Shown piece after piece: positions 45,153 to 53,277 of a stretch of DNA of 64,000 nt. The notes under the pieces were generated by a model, which was not told where the DNA came from, did not search any database, and worked only from the letters and a program-made list of their open reading frames with translations. Positions within the stretch are counted from its first letter, which is position 1, and every line of letters begins with the position of its first letter. Source of the stretch: JAOAPY01 sp041492185 (GTDB taxonomy: Bacteria > Acidobacteriota > Blastocatellia > Pyrinomonadales > Pyrinomonadaceae); contig JBGPWL010000002.1 in assembly GCA_041492185.1 (NCBI GenBank), positions 50,237-114,236 on the forward strand, in the 5' to 3' direction. A program made the translations under genes and the position numbers.

Positions 45153-46559
45153 ATGAACCTTTACGATCGCATTCCTAACAACGTAAATCTTTCCGAAGAC
45201 AAGCGCCTGCAACGCGCTTTGGAAAAGTGGCTGCCGAACTTTCTTGGTTGGTGGCACGACATGGGGCCAGATGGTTTTCAGGACAAGGACGTTTGGCTGC
45301 GCACCGCGGTCGACGTCGGCTCGGAAGGCTGGGCGCATTTCGATTACGTGAAGATGCCTGACTATCGTTGGGGCATCTTTCTTGAACCCGCGCAGCCCGA
45401 CGCGAAGGTTGGCTTTGGTGATAACTACGGCGCGCCTGCTTATCAGGAAGTGCCGGGCGAGTTTCGCAATTCTCTGCGTCGCATCATCGTCACCCAGGGA
45501 GATACGGAACCGGCCTCGGTCGAGCAACAAAGACTGCTCGGTCACACGTGTCCCTCGCTATATGACCTGCGAAATCTTTTTCAGGTGAACGTCGAAGAAG
45601 GCCGGCATCTCTGGGCGATGGTCTATCTCCTGCACGGATATTTCGGTCGCGATGGACGCGACGAAGCCGATGCTTTGCTCGAGCGGCGCAGCGGCAACCC
45701 TGACAAGCCGCGCATCCTGGAAGCATTCAATCAACCGTGTGACGACTGGCTTAATTTTTATTCGTTCACGATGTTCACCGATCGTGACGGCAAGTATCAG
45801 CTCTCGGCCCTGGCTGAATCCGGGTTCGAGCCGCTGGCGCGCACGTGCAAGTTCATGTTGACCGAGGAAGCCCATCACATGTTCGTCGGCGATACGGGAC
45901 TGAGCCGCGTCGTCCGCCGCACCGCGCAGTTGATGAAGCAGAATCCAAACGAAGAGGTGCGCGAGGCCGGCGGCATTCCGCTCGGGATAATTCAGAAGTA
46001 CATCAACTTCTGGTTTAGTTATTCGCTCGATCTGTTTGGCGGTGAAATCAGTTCGAACTCAGCCGACTTCTTTGCCGCCGGTTTGAAAGGACGCTTTAAA
46101 GAACAGGATCAATACACGGATCACATTGCCGCTGAAGGCTCCTTCACTATCCCCGTTGTCGAAAATGGAAAGCTGGTGCCGCGCGAAGTGCCGCTGCGAA
46201 ATGCTTTGAACGAAGTGCTGCGGACGGAGTATGTGAAGGACTGTGAGAAGGGTCTGGCGCGGTGGAACAAGGCGCTGAACGATGAAGGCGTAGTTGCGCG
46301 GCTGTGTTTGCCCAACATTCGCTTTCATCGCCACGTCGGTGAATACGCCGGTCATCACTTTGATCCGGAAGGCAACCTGATCACCCGCGACGAATTTGAA
46401 GAGCGCAAGAGTGAGTGGCTGCCGACGATCGAAGATCGGGAATACGTCCGCAGTCTGATGCATCCGGTAACCGAGCCGGGCAAGATTGCCAACTGGATCG
46501 CACCGCCTGCGGCAGGAATAAAAGGTAAGCCGTTCGAGTTTGAATATGTGAGACTGTAG
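45153..46559 (+). CDS. boxB: Benzoyl-CoA 2,3-epoxidase, diiron subunit BoxB
   Basis: A 468-residue diiron oxygenase that epoxidises benzoyl-CoA with electrons from BoxA. The N-terminus MNLYDRIPNNVNLSEDKRLQ and LPNFLGWWHDMGP are BoxB signatures; metal ligands lie in VNVEEGRHLWAM (about 152-163) and LTEEAHHMFVGD (about 238-249). Length is normal. The TAG stop at 46557 is formed by the first bases of a palindromic repeat. BoxA (the reductase) is not in the window. Confidence 0.95.
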   Translation: MNLYDRIPNNVNLSEDKRLQRALEKWLPNFLGWWHDMGPDGFQDKDVWLRTAVDVGSEGWAHFDYVKMPDYRWGIFLEPAQPDAKVGFGDNYGAPAYQEVPGEFRNSLRRIIVTQGDTEPASVEQQRLLGHTCPSLYDLRNLFQVNVEEGRHLWAMVYLLHGYFGRDGRDEADALLERRSGNPDKPRILEAFNQPCDDWLNFYSFTMFTDRDGKYQLSALAESGFEPLARTCKFMLTEEAHHMFVGDTGLSRVVRRTAQLMKQNPNEEVREAGGIPLGIIQKYINFWFSYSLDLFGGEISSNSADFFAAGLKGRFKEQDQYTDHIAAEGSFTIPVVENGKLVPREVPLRNALNEVLRTEYVKDCEKGLARWNKALNDEGVVARLCLPNIRFHRHVGEYAGHHFDPEGNLITRDEFEERKSEWLPTIEDREYVRSLMHPVTEPGKIANWIAPPAAGIKGKPFEFEYVRL

Positions 46560-46627
46560 GGGCAGGGCTTGTCCCTGCCCGAAAACTCCAAATGCAGAAT
46601 GCGGGCAGGGACAAGCCCTGCCCCTAC
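46556..46627. repeat. GTAGGGGCAGGGC palindromic element between boxB and tetR
   Basis: GTAGGGGCAGGGCTTGTCCC ... GGGACAAGCCCTGCCCCTAC, almost perfect inverse arms of about 27 bases. It begins with the boxB stop codon. A frame through it starts at 46569 and enters the TetR frame, but the repeat-encoded residues are probably not part of the protein. Confidence 0.8.
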
Positions 46628-46631
46628 AGAT

Positions 46632-47321
46632 ATGCCCGCAAATGCTTCAACCCGTTACGATCAAAAGCTGGAATTGATCCTGCGCGCCTCGGCGCGTATT
46701 TTTGCCGAGAAGAGTTATCACTCGACCTCAATGCGCGACATCTCGCGCGCGACGGGCGTCAGCCTCGCCGGCCTTTATCATTACTGCAAATCGAAAGAAG
46801 AACTGCTTTTCCTGATTCAGGATAACTGCTTCGGTCGCGTACTGGAGCGACTCGAGCAACGATTGTCTGCTACGCCCGACCCGGTCCAACGGCTCCGGGT
46901 CTTCATCGATAATCACCTCGCATTCTTTGCCGCGAACATGGCTGAGATGAAAGTGCTTTCGCACGAAGCTGATTCGCTCGCCGGCGATCTCCACGCGCAT
47001 GTGTCGGGCAGAAAGGAAGATTATGCCCGCCTCGCGCGCAAGATTCTCAGCGAGGTGCAACAACGAGGTTCCAAAGAGCGCAGACAGATTGATTTGACTG
47101 TGGCAACCTACGCGTTGTTTGGCATGATGAATTGGATCTATAACTGGTATAACCCGAGTGGGAAATTATCGGTCAGCGATCTGGTGGACAATGTGATGCG
47201 ATTGTTCCTGACCGGATTTCTCGATCGATCGCAAGATGAAACGCTCGACTTCTCCGCGCCCGCAGCCGCCGAGCGTTTGAGTGTCTGGCGCGAGCCCGGC
47301 ATCGGCAGTCAGGGCGCATGA
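46632..47321 (+). CDS. TetR/AcrR family regulator of the aromatic island
   Basis: A 229-residue regulator starting at ATG 46632 (MPANASTRYDQKLEL), after the upstream repeat. The helix-turn-helix is ILRASARIFAEKSYHSTSMR then DISRATGVSLAGLYHYCKSK (about 15-54). The C-terminal domain resembles acyl-CoA-sensing TetR proteins. Its stop overlaps the next start (ATGA at 47318-47321), so it is coupled to the following crotonase gene. An imperfect palindrome before boxC is a possible target. Confidence 0.92.
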   Translation: MPANASTRYDQKLELILRASARIFAEKSYHSTSMRDISRATGVSLAGLYHYCKSKEELLFLIQDNCFGRVLERLEQRLSATPDPVQRLRVFIDNHLAFFAANMAEMKVLSHEADSLAGDLHAHVSGRKEDYARLARKILSEVQQRGSKERRQIDLTVATYALFGMMNWIYNWYNPSGKLSVSDLVDNVMRLFLTGFLDRSQDETLDFSAPAAAERLSVWREPGIGSQGA

Positions 47322-48145
47322 TCACAACCGGAGTTGAGCAACCGAACATGACAGACAATCTCGTTCAGTATAGCGTGCGTGAGGGCATTGCGCTTTTGAC
47401 GCTCAACGATCCGCCCGCGAACACCTATTCGTACGAGATGATGCGGATACTTGACAGTCGCATCCTCGACGCGCGGATGGACGAGACCGTGCAGGTGATC
47501 GTGATTACCGGCAATGGCGAAAAGTTTTTCTGTGCCGGAGCCAACATTCAGATGCTCGCCGATGTCACGCCGACGTTCAAATATTCCTTCTGTCTGCACG
47601 CGAACGAAACGCTCTCGCGGTTGGAACAAACTCCGAAACTCGTGATTGCCGCAATCAATGGACACTGCGTGGGTGGTGGATTGGAAGTCGCGATGGCCGC
47701 TGACCTGCGCATTGCGCGCCAGGGCGCCGGCAAGATGGGCTTGCCGGAAGTTTCACTCGGAGTGCTGCCGGGAACGGGCGGCACGCAACGCCTCGCGCGA
47801 ATCGTTGGCAAGTCGAAAGCGATTGAGTTGATGGCTACGGGCGACCTGTTCGAGTTTGAAAAAGGAAAAGAGCTAGGTTTAATAAATCAGATCCACGAAG
47901 CCGAAACCGCTGAGAAGTTTTTGGCGCAAGTGATAGACTACGCGCGCCAGTTCACCGCGCCGAACAAAGCCGCGTACGCGGTCGGACGCATCAAGCGTAG
48001 TGTGCAAACAGGCGCGGAGATTCCGTTTGAATATGCGTTGGCGCTCGAGCGCGAACTGCAGCAGCAATTGTTTCAGTCGGAAGATGCGAAAGAAGGACTT
48101 GACGCGTACGTCAACAAGCGCAAGCCGGAGTTTAAAGGGAGATAG
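47318..48145 (+). CDS. Enoyl-CoA hydratase family protein (both catalytic glutamates present)
   Basis: A 275-residue crotonase. CAGANIQML (oxyanion hole), CVGGGLEVAMAADLRI with the first catalytic Glu, and GLPEVSLGVLPGTGGTQR with the second Glu. Both are present, so hydratase activity on an enoyl-CoA is likely. Start ATG 47318 overlaps the tetR stop; an alternative start is ATG 47348 (MTDNLVQYS), which fits typical N-termini better. Substrate not identifiable; probably a beta-oxidation-like step of the ring-cleaved product. Confidence 0.9.
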   Translation: MITTGVEQPNMTDNLVQYSVREGIALLTLNDPPANTYSYEMMRILDSRILDARMDETVQVIVITGNGEKFFCAGANIQMLADVTPTFKYSFCLHANETLSRLEQTPKLVIAAINGHCVGGGLEVAMAADLRIARQGAGKMGLPEVSLGVLPGTGGTQRLARIVGKSKAIELMATGDLFEFEKGKELGLINQIHEAETAEKFLAQVIDYARQFTAPNKAAYAVGRIKRSVQTGAEIPFEYALALERELQQQLFQSEDAKEGLDAYVNKRKPEFKGR

Positions 48146-48240
48146 GTCAGAACCGCCTGCGGTAGCGGGCGGTTGATCTCTGATATTGATTAGCCTCGGC
48201 AGGTAAACATCAACCGCCCGCTACCGCAGGCGGTTCTGAC
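48146..48240. repeat. Long near-perfect inverted repeat (about 30-bp arms)
   Basis: GTCAGAACCGCCTGCGGTAG CGGGCGGTTGAT faces ATCAACCGCCCG CTACCGCAGGCGGTTCTGAC, with about 32 bases between. It is the longest perfect pairing in the window. It lies between two crotonase genes, three bases before the second one's start, so it could affect translation of that gene. Confidence 0.85.
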
Positions 48241-48243
48241 ATC

Positions 48244-49035
48244 ATGCCCTACGACAACATCAACGTCACTGAAAATTCCGGCATCGTCACGATCACGCTC
48301 GATCGGCCTGACAAAATGAATGCGTTGGTCGGGCACATGCGGCGTGATTTGGCGGAAGCTCTCGAAGAAGCGGGCAGCGAGCGCGCGATCCGTGTAGTAG
48401 TGATTACAGGCGCGGGCAGCGCATTTTGCGCGGGCGGCGATCTCGCATACGCGGCTGAGTTGATCGAGCGCGGCGATTCGGAGGAATTCGCCCGACTACT
48501 CGGCGCCGCGCGTCGCGTCGTGACTGCCATTCGCCAGATGACCAAGCCCGTGGTTGCGTCAATCAATGGCCCTGCTGCAGGCGCCGGTTGCAATCTTGCG
48601 CTGGCTTGCGATCTGCGGATTGCCTCCACGAATGCGAGCTTCACACAATCGTTTGTGAAGATCGGATTTCATCCGGATTGGGGCGGCACATATTTTTTGC
48701 CCCGGCTCGTGACTGCGAACAAGGCCTGCGAACTTTTCTTTCTCGGCGATACCATCGACGCGCAAGAAGCTTTGCGACTGGGTCTTGTGAATTGGGTCGT
48801 ATCGGAAAACGAACTCGAAGCAGAGACGTGCAAACTGGCGGAGCGCCTGCGCGATGCGCCGCCGACTTCGGTCGCTGCCGCAAAGCAGGCCGTCTACCTG
48901 AGCGACCACGAAGATTTGGAAGCGATGCTGCGCTATGAAGTCGAGGCGCAAATTCGATGCTTCGAATCGAGAGACGGAAAAGAAGGCGTGCGCGCGTTCT
49001 TAGAAAAGCGCGAACCAAGATTCACCGGACATTGA
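48244..49035 (+). CDS. Crotonase family enzyme, PaaG-type (Asp, no Glu pair)
   Basis: A 263-residue crotonase. The oxyanion loop CAGGDLAYA is present, but the Glu positions read AGAGCNLALACDLRI and FVKIGFHPDWGG. The two hydratase glutamates are lost and an Asp appears in the PDWGG segment, as in PaaG-type isomerases/hydrolases. It may shift a double bond or hydrolyse the ring rather than hydrate. Position in the operon supports a role on the alicyclic CoA ester. Start ATG 48244 lies three bases after the long inverted repeat. Confidence 0.88.
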   Translation: MPYDNINVTENSGIVTITLDRPDKMNALVGHMRRDLAEALEEAGSERAIRVVVITGAGSAFCAGGDLAYAAELIERGDSEEFARLLGAARRVVTAIRQMTKPVVASINGPAAGAGCNLALACDLRIASTNASFTQSFVKIGFHPDWGGTYFLPRLVTANKACELFFLGDTIDAQEALRLGLVNWVVSENELEAETCKLAERLRDAPPTSVAAAKQAVYLSDHEDLEAMLRYEVEAQIRCFESRDGKEGVRAFLEKREPRFTGH

Positions 49036-49037
49036 TT

Positions 49038-49108
49038 GTAGGGGCAGGGCTTTGTCCCTGCCCGCGTTCTAAGAACGAAAGACGGGCAGGGATAAACCCC
49101 GCCCCTAC
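49038..49108. repeat. GTAGGGGCAGGGC palindromic element between crotonase and SDR genes
   Basis: Third copy of the GTAGGGGCAGGG family, with arms differing by one inserted T (GGGCTTTGTCCC). It starts two bases after the upstream stop and ends three bases before the SDR start. Confidence 0.75.
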
Positions 49109-49111
49109 GTT

Positions 49112-49894
49112 ATGAGGCTTAAGGATCGCATCGCACTGATCACCGGCGGCGGACGCGGCATTGGACGCGCCGTCGCTTTTGCTTTTGCGCGTGAAGGCGC
49201 AAGCGTGGCGGTCGCAGCCCGCACGAAAGATCAGGTTGATACTGTTGCGAGGGAAGTCAAGAACGAATGTAAGGTTGAGGCTCTCGCCTTAGTTTGCGAC
49301 GTCTCCAACCTCGAAAGCATCGGCCGCGCGTTCGCAAGCGTCACAGAAACGTTCCGACGCGGTCCTGACATTCTGGTTAATAATGCCGGCATTGCTGAAA
49401 GCGCACTGCTAACGAAAACCGATGACGAACTGTGGGCGCGTCACCTGGCAATCAATCTTACCGGAACGTTCTATTGCACGCGCGCGGCGCTGCCGGCAAT
49501 GATCGCGCGCGGTTGGGGACGCATCATCAACATCGCTTCGATTGCCGGAAAGACTGGCGCGCCGTATATTGCCGCGTACTCCGCGTCGAAGCACGGCGTG
49601 CTTGGCTTGACGCGTTCGGTAGCGCTCGAGGTCGCGGAAAAAGGCATTACTGTGAACGCGATTTGCCCCGGTTATGTAGATACCGAAATGACCACGCGCG
49701 GCATTGAGAACATCACAACGAAAACAGGCAAGTCTGCCGACGACGCTTTGGCGGCAATCAAGCGCATGAGTCCGCAGAATCGTCTGGTCACCGCGGAAGA
49801 AGTCGCCGCGCTTGCGCTGCTGCTTGCTTCCGAAGATGGTCGCAGCATCAACGGCCAGGCGATTAATGTTGACGGCGGAACGGTGCTCTATTAA
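49112..49894 (+). CDS. SDR family oxidoreductase (3-hydroxyacyl-CoA dehydrogenase-like)
   Basis: A 260-residue short-chain dehydrogenase: TGGGRGIGRAVAF at residues 11-23 (cofactor), DVSNLES and NNAGIAES (about 94-101), catalytic YSASK near 154-158, and the C-terminal GQAINVDGGTVLY typical of hydroxyacyl-CoA/ketoacyl reductases. It probably oxidises a hydroxy-cyclohexane or hydroxyacyl-CoA intermediate. It lies between the crotonase and RidA genes, the order seen (as I recall) in anthraniloyl-CoA pathway operons. Confidence 0.9.
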   Translation: MRLKDRIALITGGGRGIGRAVAFAFAREGASVAVAARTKDQVDTVAREVKNECKVEALALVCDVSNLESIGRAFASVTETFRRGPDILVNNAGIAESALLTKTDDELWARHLAINLTGTFYCTRAALPAMIARGWGRIINIASIAGKTGAPYIAAYSASKHGVLGLTRSVALEVAEKGITVNAICPGYVDTEMTTRGIENITTKTGKSADDALAAIKRMSPQNRLVTAEEVAALALLLASEDGRSINGQAINVDGGTVLY

Positions 49895-49999
49895 TTTGGA
49901 GTGCGGTGGCAAGCGCAGCGCGACACCGCTTTGGATTTGCGCTAGACAGTTATGCAACCAAAGCGCCGTCGCCGCTTTCGCTCTGCCGGCGCACTCCAA
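49895..49999. repeat. REP-type palindrome pair, cognate to the RAYT element
   Basis: TTTGGAGTGCGGTGGCAAGC on the left and GCTCTGCCGGCGCACTCCAA on the right, with GCGCAGCGCGACACCGC and AAAGCGCCGTCGCCGC inside. The right half is the same sequence as the palindromes at 51333 and 51957 that flank the transposase gene. Confidence 0.75.
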
Positions 50000-50009
50000 G
50001 AGTAAATCA

Positions 50010-50408
50010 ATGTCATTAGCGTTCATCAACCCAGAATCACTCGGCGCGCCACGCGGCTACTCGAATGGTGTATTGACCGAAGCGGGCGGCAGGTTGCTCT
50101 TCATAGCCGGCCAGGTCGCCTGGGACCAGCAACAAAGAATTGTCAGCACTGATCTTGTCGAGCAATTTGATCGCGCGCTGGCAAACGTGATCGCTGTGGT
50201 AACTGAAGCGGGCGGCAAGCCGGAGCAGATCGCGCGGCTGGTGATCTATGTGACCGACAAGAACGAGTATCGTGCGCGGATGAAAGAAATCGGTGAACGC
50301 TATCGCGCGCGCATGGGCAAGCATTTTCCGGCGATGGTGCTGGTGGAAGTCAACGGTTTGTTAGAAGATGGGGCCAAGATCGAAATTGAAGGTGTCGCTC
50401 TCCTTTGA
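50010..50408 (+). CDS. RidA family protein lacking the substrate-carboxylate Arg
   Basis: A 132-residue RidA/YjgF protein from ATG 50010. Family features: LLFIAGQVAWD, YVTDKNEYRARMKEI and the end KIEIEGVALL. In RidA (E. coli IlvA-linked deaminase) the segment around Arg105 reads YPARS/T; here it is FPAMVLVEVN, so the carboxylate-binding Arg is replaced by Met. I infer deamination of an enamine or imine on a CoA thioester, which has no free carboxylate. That would fit the amino group of a 2-amino-5-oxocyclohexene-carbonyl-CoA. The gene sits between two repeats and before a crotonase gene. Confidence 0.88.
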   Translation: MSLAFINPESLGAPRGYSNGVLTEAGGRLLFIAGQVAWDQQQRIVSTDLVEQFDRALANVIAVVTEAGGKPEQIARLVIYVTDKNEYRARMKEIGERYRARMGKHFPAMVLVEVNGLLEDGAKIEIEGVALL

Positions 50409-50420
50409 AAGCGAAGACAG

Positions 50421-50510
50421 TTCCCGCAAAGGGCAAAGCCGCAAAGCGGTCTTTCTAATCGGCCACATCGCTCTGCTTTCCCTTAGCGACTTTGCGCCTT
50501 TGCGGGAAAC
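50421..50510. repeat. Inverted repeat built from CGCAAAG-type words
   Basis: TTCCCGCAAAGGGCAAAGCC and GCAAAGC face CTTAGCGACTTTGCGCCTTT and GCGGGAA. It lies between the RidA and crotonase genes. Arms share the CCCGCAAAGG/CCTTTGCGGG ends with the copy at 54398. Confidence 0.75.
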
Positions 50511-50540
50511 CAGGATTTTGTATTTGCGAAACGTAGTCGG

Positions 50541-51332
50541 ATGATTGCACCGCAAAGTTTCAGATATAGCGTCGAGAATAGCATCGCCACGATCACGCTG
50601 AATCGTCCCGAGCGTCTCAACGCGCTGACGTTTGAAGTTTATCGCGAGCTGATCGACGTCTTCGCCGCGCTCCGCGATGAGAAGGATGTGCGGGTTGTCG
50701 TTATTACTGGAGCAGGTCGCGCGTTTTGCTCCGGCGGCGACGTGCACGACATCATCGGCGAACTCTTCAAGCGAAACATGGAGGGTTTATTGGAGTTCAC
50801 GCGCATGACTTGCGATTTGATTCGCAACATTCGCGCACTGCCAAAGCCGGTGATCGCGAGTTTGAATGGGACCACGGCTGGCGCGGGCGCGTGCATTGCG
50901 CTGGCTGCGGACCTTCGCATCGCTAGTGAGACGGCCAGGATCGCTTTTCTTTTCGTGAAGGTTGGGCTTGCGGGCACTGACATGGGAGCATCGTATCTCC
51001 TGCCCCGCGTCATTGGTCTGGCAAAAGCGACCGAGTTGCTGCTAACCGGCGATTTCATTTCTGCGCAGGAGGCGGAAAGGCTTGGTCTGTATAATCGCGT
51101 CGTTCCGGCGGACAAACTGGCAGAGGTCACGCACGAGTTTGCCGACCGATTGGCACACGGTCCGTCGTTCGGGATCGCCAAAACGAAAGAGATGCTGAAT
51201 CGCGAGCTTGATATGGATCTCGAAGCCGCGCTTGAATGCGAGGCTCAGGCGCAGGCCATCTGCATGCAACACCCCGATTATCGCGAAGCGTATGAGGCGT
51301 TTGTAGAGAAGCGCAAACCGAAATTCACGTAA
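50541..51332 (+). CDS. Crotonase family enzyme (GTDMGA type)
   Basis: A 263-residue crotonase: CSGGDVHDII (oxyanion), GAGACIALAADLRI, then FVKVGLAGTDMGASYLLPR. Both hydratase Glu positions are lost; an Asp in GTDMGA remains. This subtype is common, in my memory, in gene sets with SDR, RidA, acyl-CoA dehydrogenase and a salicylyl-CoA/2-aminobenzoyl-CoA monooxygenase. A ring-hydrolase or isomerase role is possible. Start ATG 50541. Confidence 0.88.
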   Translation: MIAPQSFRYSVENSIATITLNRPERLNALTFEVYRELIDVFAALRDEKDVRVVVITGAGRAFCSGGDVHDIIGELFKRNMEGLLEFTRMTCDLIRNIRALPKPVIASLNGTTAGAGACIALAADLRIASETARIAFLFVKVGLAGTDMGASYLLPRVIGLAKATELLLTGDFISAQEAERLGLYNRVVPADKLAEVTHEFADRLAHGPSFGIAKTKEMLNRELDMDLEAALECEAQAQAICMQHPDYREAYEAFVEKRKPKFT

Positions 51333-51376
51333 TTTGGAGTGCGCCGGCAGAGCGCAGCGGCGACGGCGCTTTGGAT
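51333..51376. repeat. Left REP palindrome of the RAYT element
   Basis: TTTGGAGTGCGCCGGCAGAG, then CGCAGCGGCGACGGCGC and TTTGGAT. The inverse copy is at 51957-52000, and a related pair is at 49895-49999. This palindrome starts right after the crotonase stop and ends just before the transposase start. Confidence 0.82.
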
Positions 51377-51379
51377 CTG

Positions 51380-51946
51380 ATGTCGATCCCAAACACGATT
51401 TCATGGCCCCATGCACCGCTTCACGAACTCTCCGCGCGCGGCACTTACTTCCTTACCGCTGGAACATATCGAAAGCAACATCACTTCAGAGGAGCTAAAC
51501 GCTTGAAGGTTTTGCATCGCGGATTGCTTATTGTCGCTCGTGACTTCGGTTGGCATTTGGAAGCCTGGGCTGTCTTTTCGAATCATTATCACTTCATTGG
51601 ACATTCACCAGACGAAGGAGCGGAGAGTCTCCCAAAAATGCTCGGCTTCCTTCATGAGAAAACTGCAAAGTGGATTAATAGGCTCGATGACGCGGTCGGT
51701 CGCGAAGTCTGGCACAACTTTTGGGAAACTCGATTGACTTACGAGAAATCTTATCTTGCAAGGCTGAACTACGTGCATCAGAATCCCGTGAAGCATGGCT
51801 TGGTGCCGGTCGCGAACCAGTATCCGTGGTGCTCGGCGAGTTGGTTTGAACGAAGCGCCCGTCCTGCGCAAGTGAAAACGATATACGGCTTCAAAACTGA
51901 TAGACTAAGGGTTCTTGATGACTATGATGTTGCGGTTGAGTGGTAG
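51380..51946 (+). CDS. REP-associated tyrosine transposase (RAYT, Y1/HUH superfamily)
   Basis: A 188-residue Y1 transposase of the TnpA-REP type: HYH-type metal motif in FSNHYHFIGHSP (about 62-73), the catalytic Tyr in LNYVHQNPVKHGLV (about 128-141), and the WCSASWFE tail typical of RAYTs. Start ATG 51380 (TTG 51371 is an alternative). It lies between two inverse REP copies (51333-51376 and 51957-52000) that match REPs elsewhere in the island, so it probably mobilised them. RAYTs are usually single-copy and domesticated. Confidence 0.9.
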   Translation: MSIPNTISWPHAPLHELSARGTYFLTAGTYRKQHHFRGAKRLKVLHRGLLIVARDFGWHLEAWAVFSNHYHFIGHSPDEGAESLPKMLGFLHEKTAKWINRLDDAVGREVWHNFWETRLTYEKSYLARLNYVHQNPVKHGLVPVANQYPWCSASWFERSARPAQVKTIYGFKTDRLRVLDDYDVAVEW

Positions 51947-51956
51947 ACAGGCGTAA

Positions 51957-52000
51957 ATCCAAAGCGCCGTCGCCGCTGCGCTCTGCCGGCGCACTCCAAA
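51957..52000. repeat. Right REP palindrome of the RAYT element
   Basis: ATCCAAAGCGCCGTCGCCGC followed by TGCGCTCTGCCGGCGCACTC and CAAA, the inverse of the left copy at 51333-51376. It ends eight bases before the acyl-CoA dehydrogenase ATG, replacing the normal leader of that gene. Confidence 0.82.
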
Positions 52001-52008
52001 GGAAGATC

Positions 52009-53160
52009 ATGGATCCCTTCATCGAACAACTTCCCTTCTTCACTCCCGAGCACCGGAACCTTGCGGGCAGCATCGCAATCTTTGCTGAACGCGAAATCGA
52101 GGCGCGCGCGGTTGAGGAGCGCAATGTCGAGGAGCGGGCCCGCGAGTTCGTAAATGTTCTGGCGCAGGCGGGCGTGCTTCGTTATGCGGTCGCCACGCCT
52201 GGGACGCGACTCGATGTGCGCGCGCTCTGTTTGATTCGCGAGGCGCTCGCGTACTCGTCGTCGCTGGCGGATCTCGCGTTTGTGATGCAGGGGCTGGGCA
52301 CGTACGCCATCAGCCAGGCCGCGTCCGAACACGTTCGCGACTTCTGGCTCTCGCGCGCTTCAGATGGAAAAGCGATCGCGGCTTTCGCGTTGACCGAACC
52401 AGAAGCGGGGTCGGATGCCGCAGCGATTCAGACCACGGCGCGACGCGATGATGACGCGTATGTTATTGACGGCAACAAGCGTTTCATTTCGAACGCCGGG
52501 ATCGCGGACTTCTACACGGTCCTCGCGCGCACTGGCACGCGCGCGGATGGTCGCGCTGAACTTTCGGCGTTTGTAGTCGGTGCGAAGATGCCGGGCTTTA
52601 GCGTGGTCGAGCGAACAGCGATGATGGCGCCGCACCCGATTGGCGAGATCAATTTGAATGGCTGCCGCGTTCCGGCGGAAAACATCGTGGGCGCTGAGGG
52701 CGATGGTTTCCGGCTGGCGATGCAGACGCTTGATACGTTTCGCGCCAGCGTCGGCGCGGCGGCGTGTGGCATGGCGCGGCGAGCGTTGGATGAAGCGTTG
52801 CGCTACGCCAGCACGCGCAAACAATTTGGTCGATTGCTCGGCGAACATCAGTTGATTCAGGAGAAACTCGCGGACATGGCAACCGAACTCGATGCGGCGC
52901 GTCTGTTGGTATATCGAGCCGCATATTTGAAAGACTCGGGAACTGAACGCGTCACGCGCGAAGCGAGCGAAGCAAAACTCTTCGCCACCGAAGCCGCGTG
53001 CCGCATTGTCGATCAGGCAGTGCAGATTCACGGCGGCGCCGGCTTGGTACGCGGCAGCGTTGTTGAGCGCCTCTATCGCGACATCCGCGCGCTCCGAATC
53101 TACGAAGGCACGTCGGAGATTCAGAAGCTGGTGATCGCGAGTCAACTTTTGAAGGAGTAG
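52009..53160 (+). CDS. Acyl-CoA dehydrogenase family protein
   Basis: A 383-residue flavoprotein starting at ATG 52009 (AGGAAGATC before it). FAD/CoA motifs AALTEPEAGSDAAA-like at about 123-136 (seen as FALTEPEAGSDAAAIQ), FGRLLGEHQLIQEKLADM, and the catalytic Glu in RIYEGTSEIQKLV (about 364-376). It likely introduces a double bond into an alicyclic or open-chain acyl-CoA. The frame upstream of the ATG, back to 51940, is repeat-encoded and was excluded. Confidence 0.92.
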   Translation: MDPFIEQLPFFTPEHRNLAGSIAIFAEREIEARAVEERNVEERAREFVNVLAQAGVLRYAVATPGTRLDVRALCLIREALAYSSSLADLAFVMQGLGTYAISQAASEHVRDFWLSRASDGKAIAAFALTEPEAGSDAAAIQTTARRDDDAYVIDGNKRFISNAGIADFYTVLARTGTRADGRAELSAFVVGAKMPGFSVVERTAMMAPHPIGEINLNGCRVPAENIVGAEGDGFRLAMQTLDTFRASVGAAACGMARRALDEALRYASTRKQFGRLLGEHQLIQEKLADMATELDAARLLVYRAAYLKDSGTERVTREASEAKLFATEAACRIVDQAVQIHGGAGLVRGSVVERLYRDIRALRIYEGTSEIQKLVIASQLLKE

Positions 53161-53161
53161 C

Positions 53162-53254
53162 CCCGAAAAGGCACAGAAGGCACAAAAGAGATAAGAACCC
53201 GTCTCTCGAATCTGATTGCGATTTCTTTTGTGCTTTTTGTGCCTTTTCGTGGCC
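53162..53254. repeat. Inverted repeat built from GGCACAAAAG-type words
   Basis: CGAAAAGGCACAGAAGGCAC and AAAAGAG face CTTTTGTGCTTTTTGTGCCT and TTTCG. It fills the gap between the acyl-CoA dehydrogenase and the flavin monooxygenase. Another word, same plan. Confidence 0.7.
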
Positions 53255-53277
53255 TAGTTCTTCTTTTCCTGAAGACG

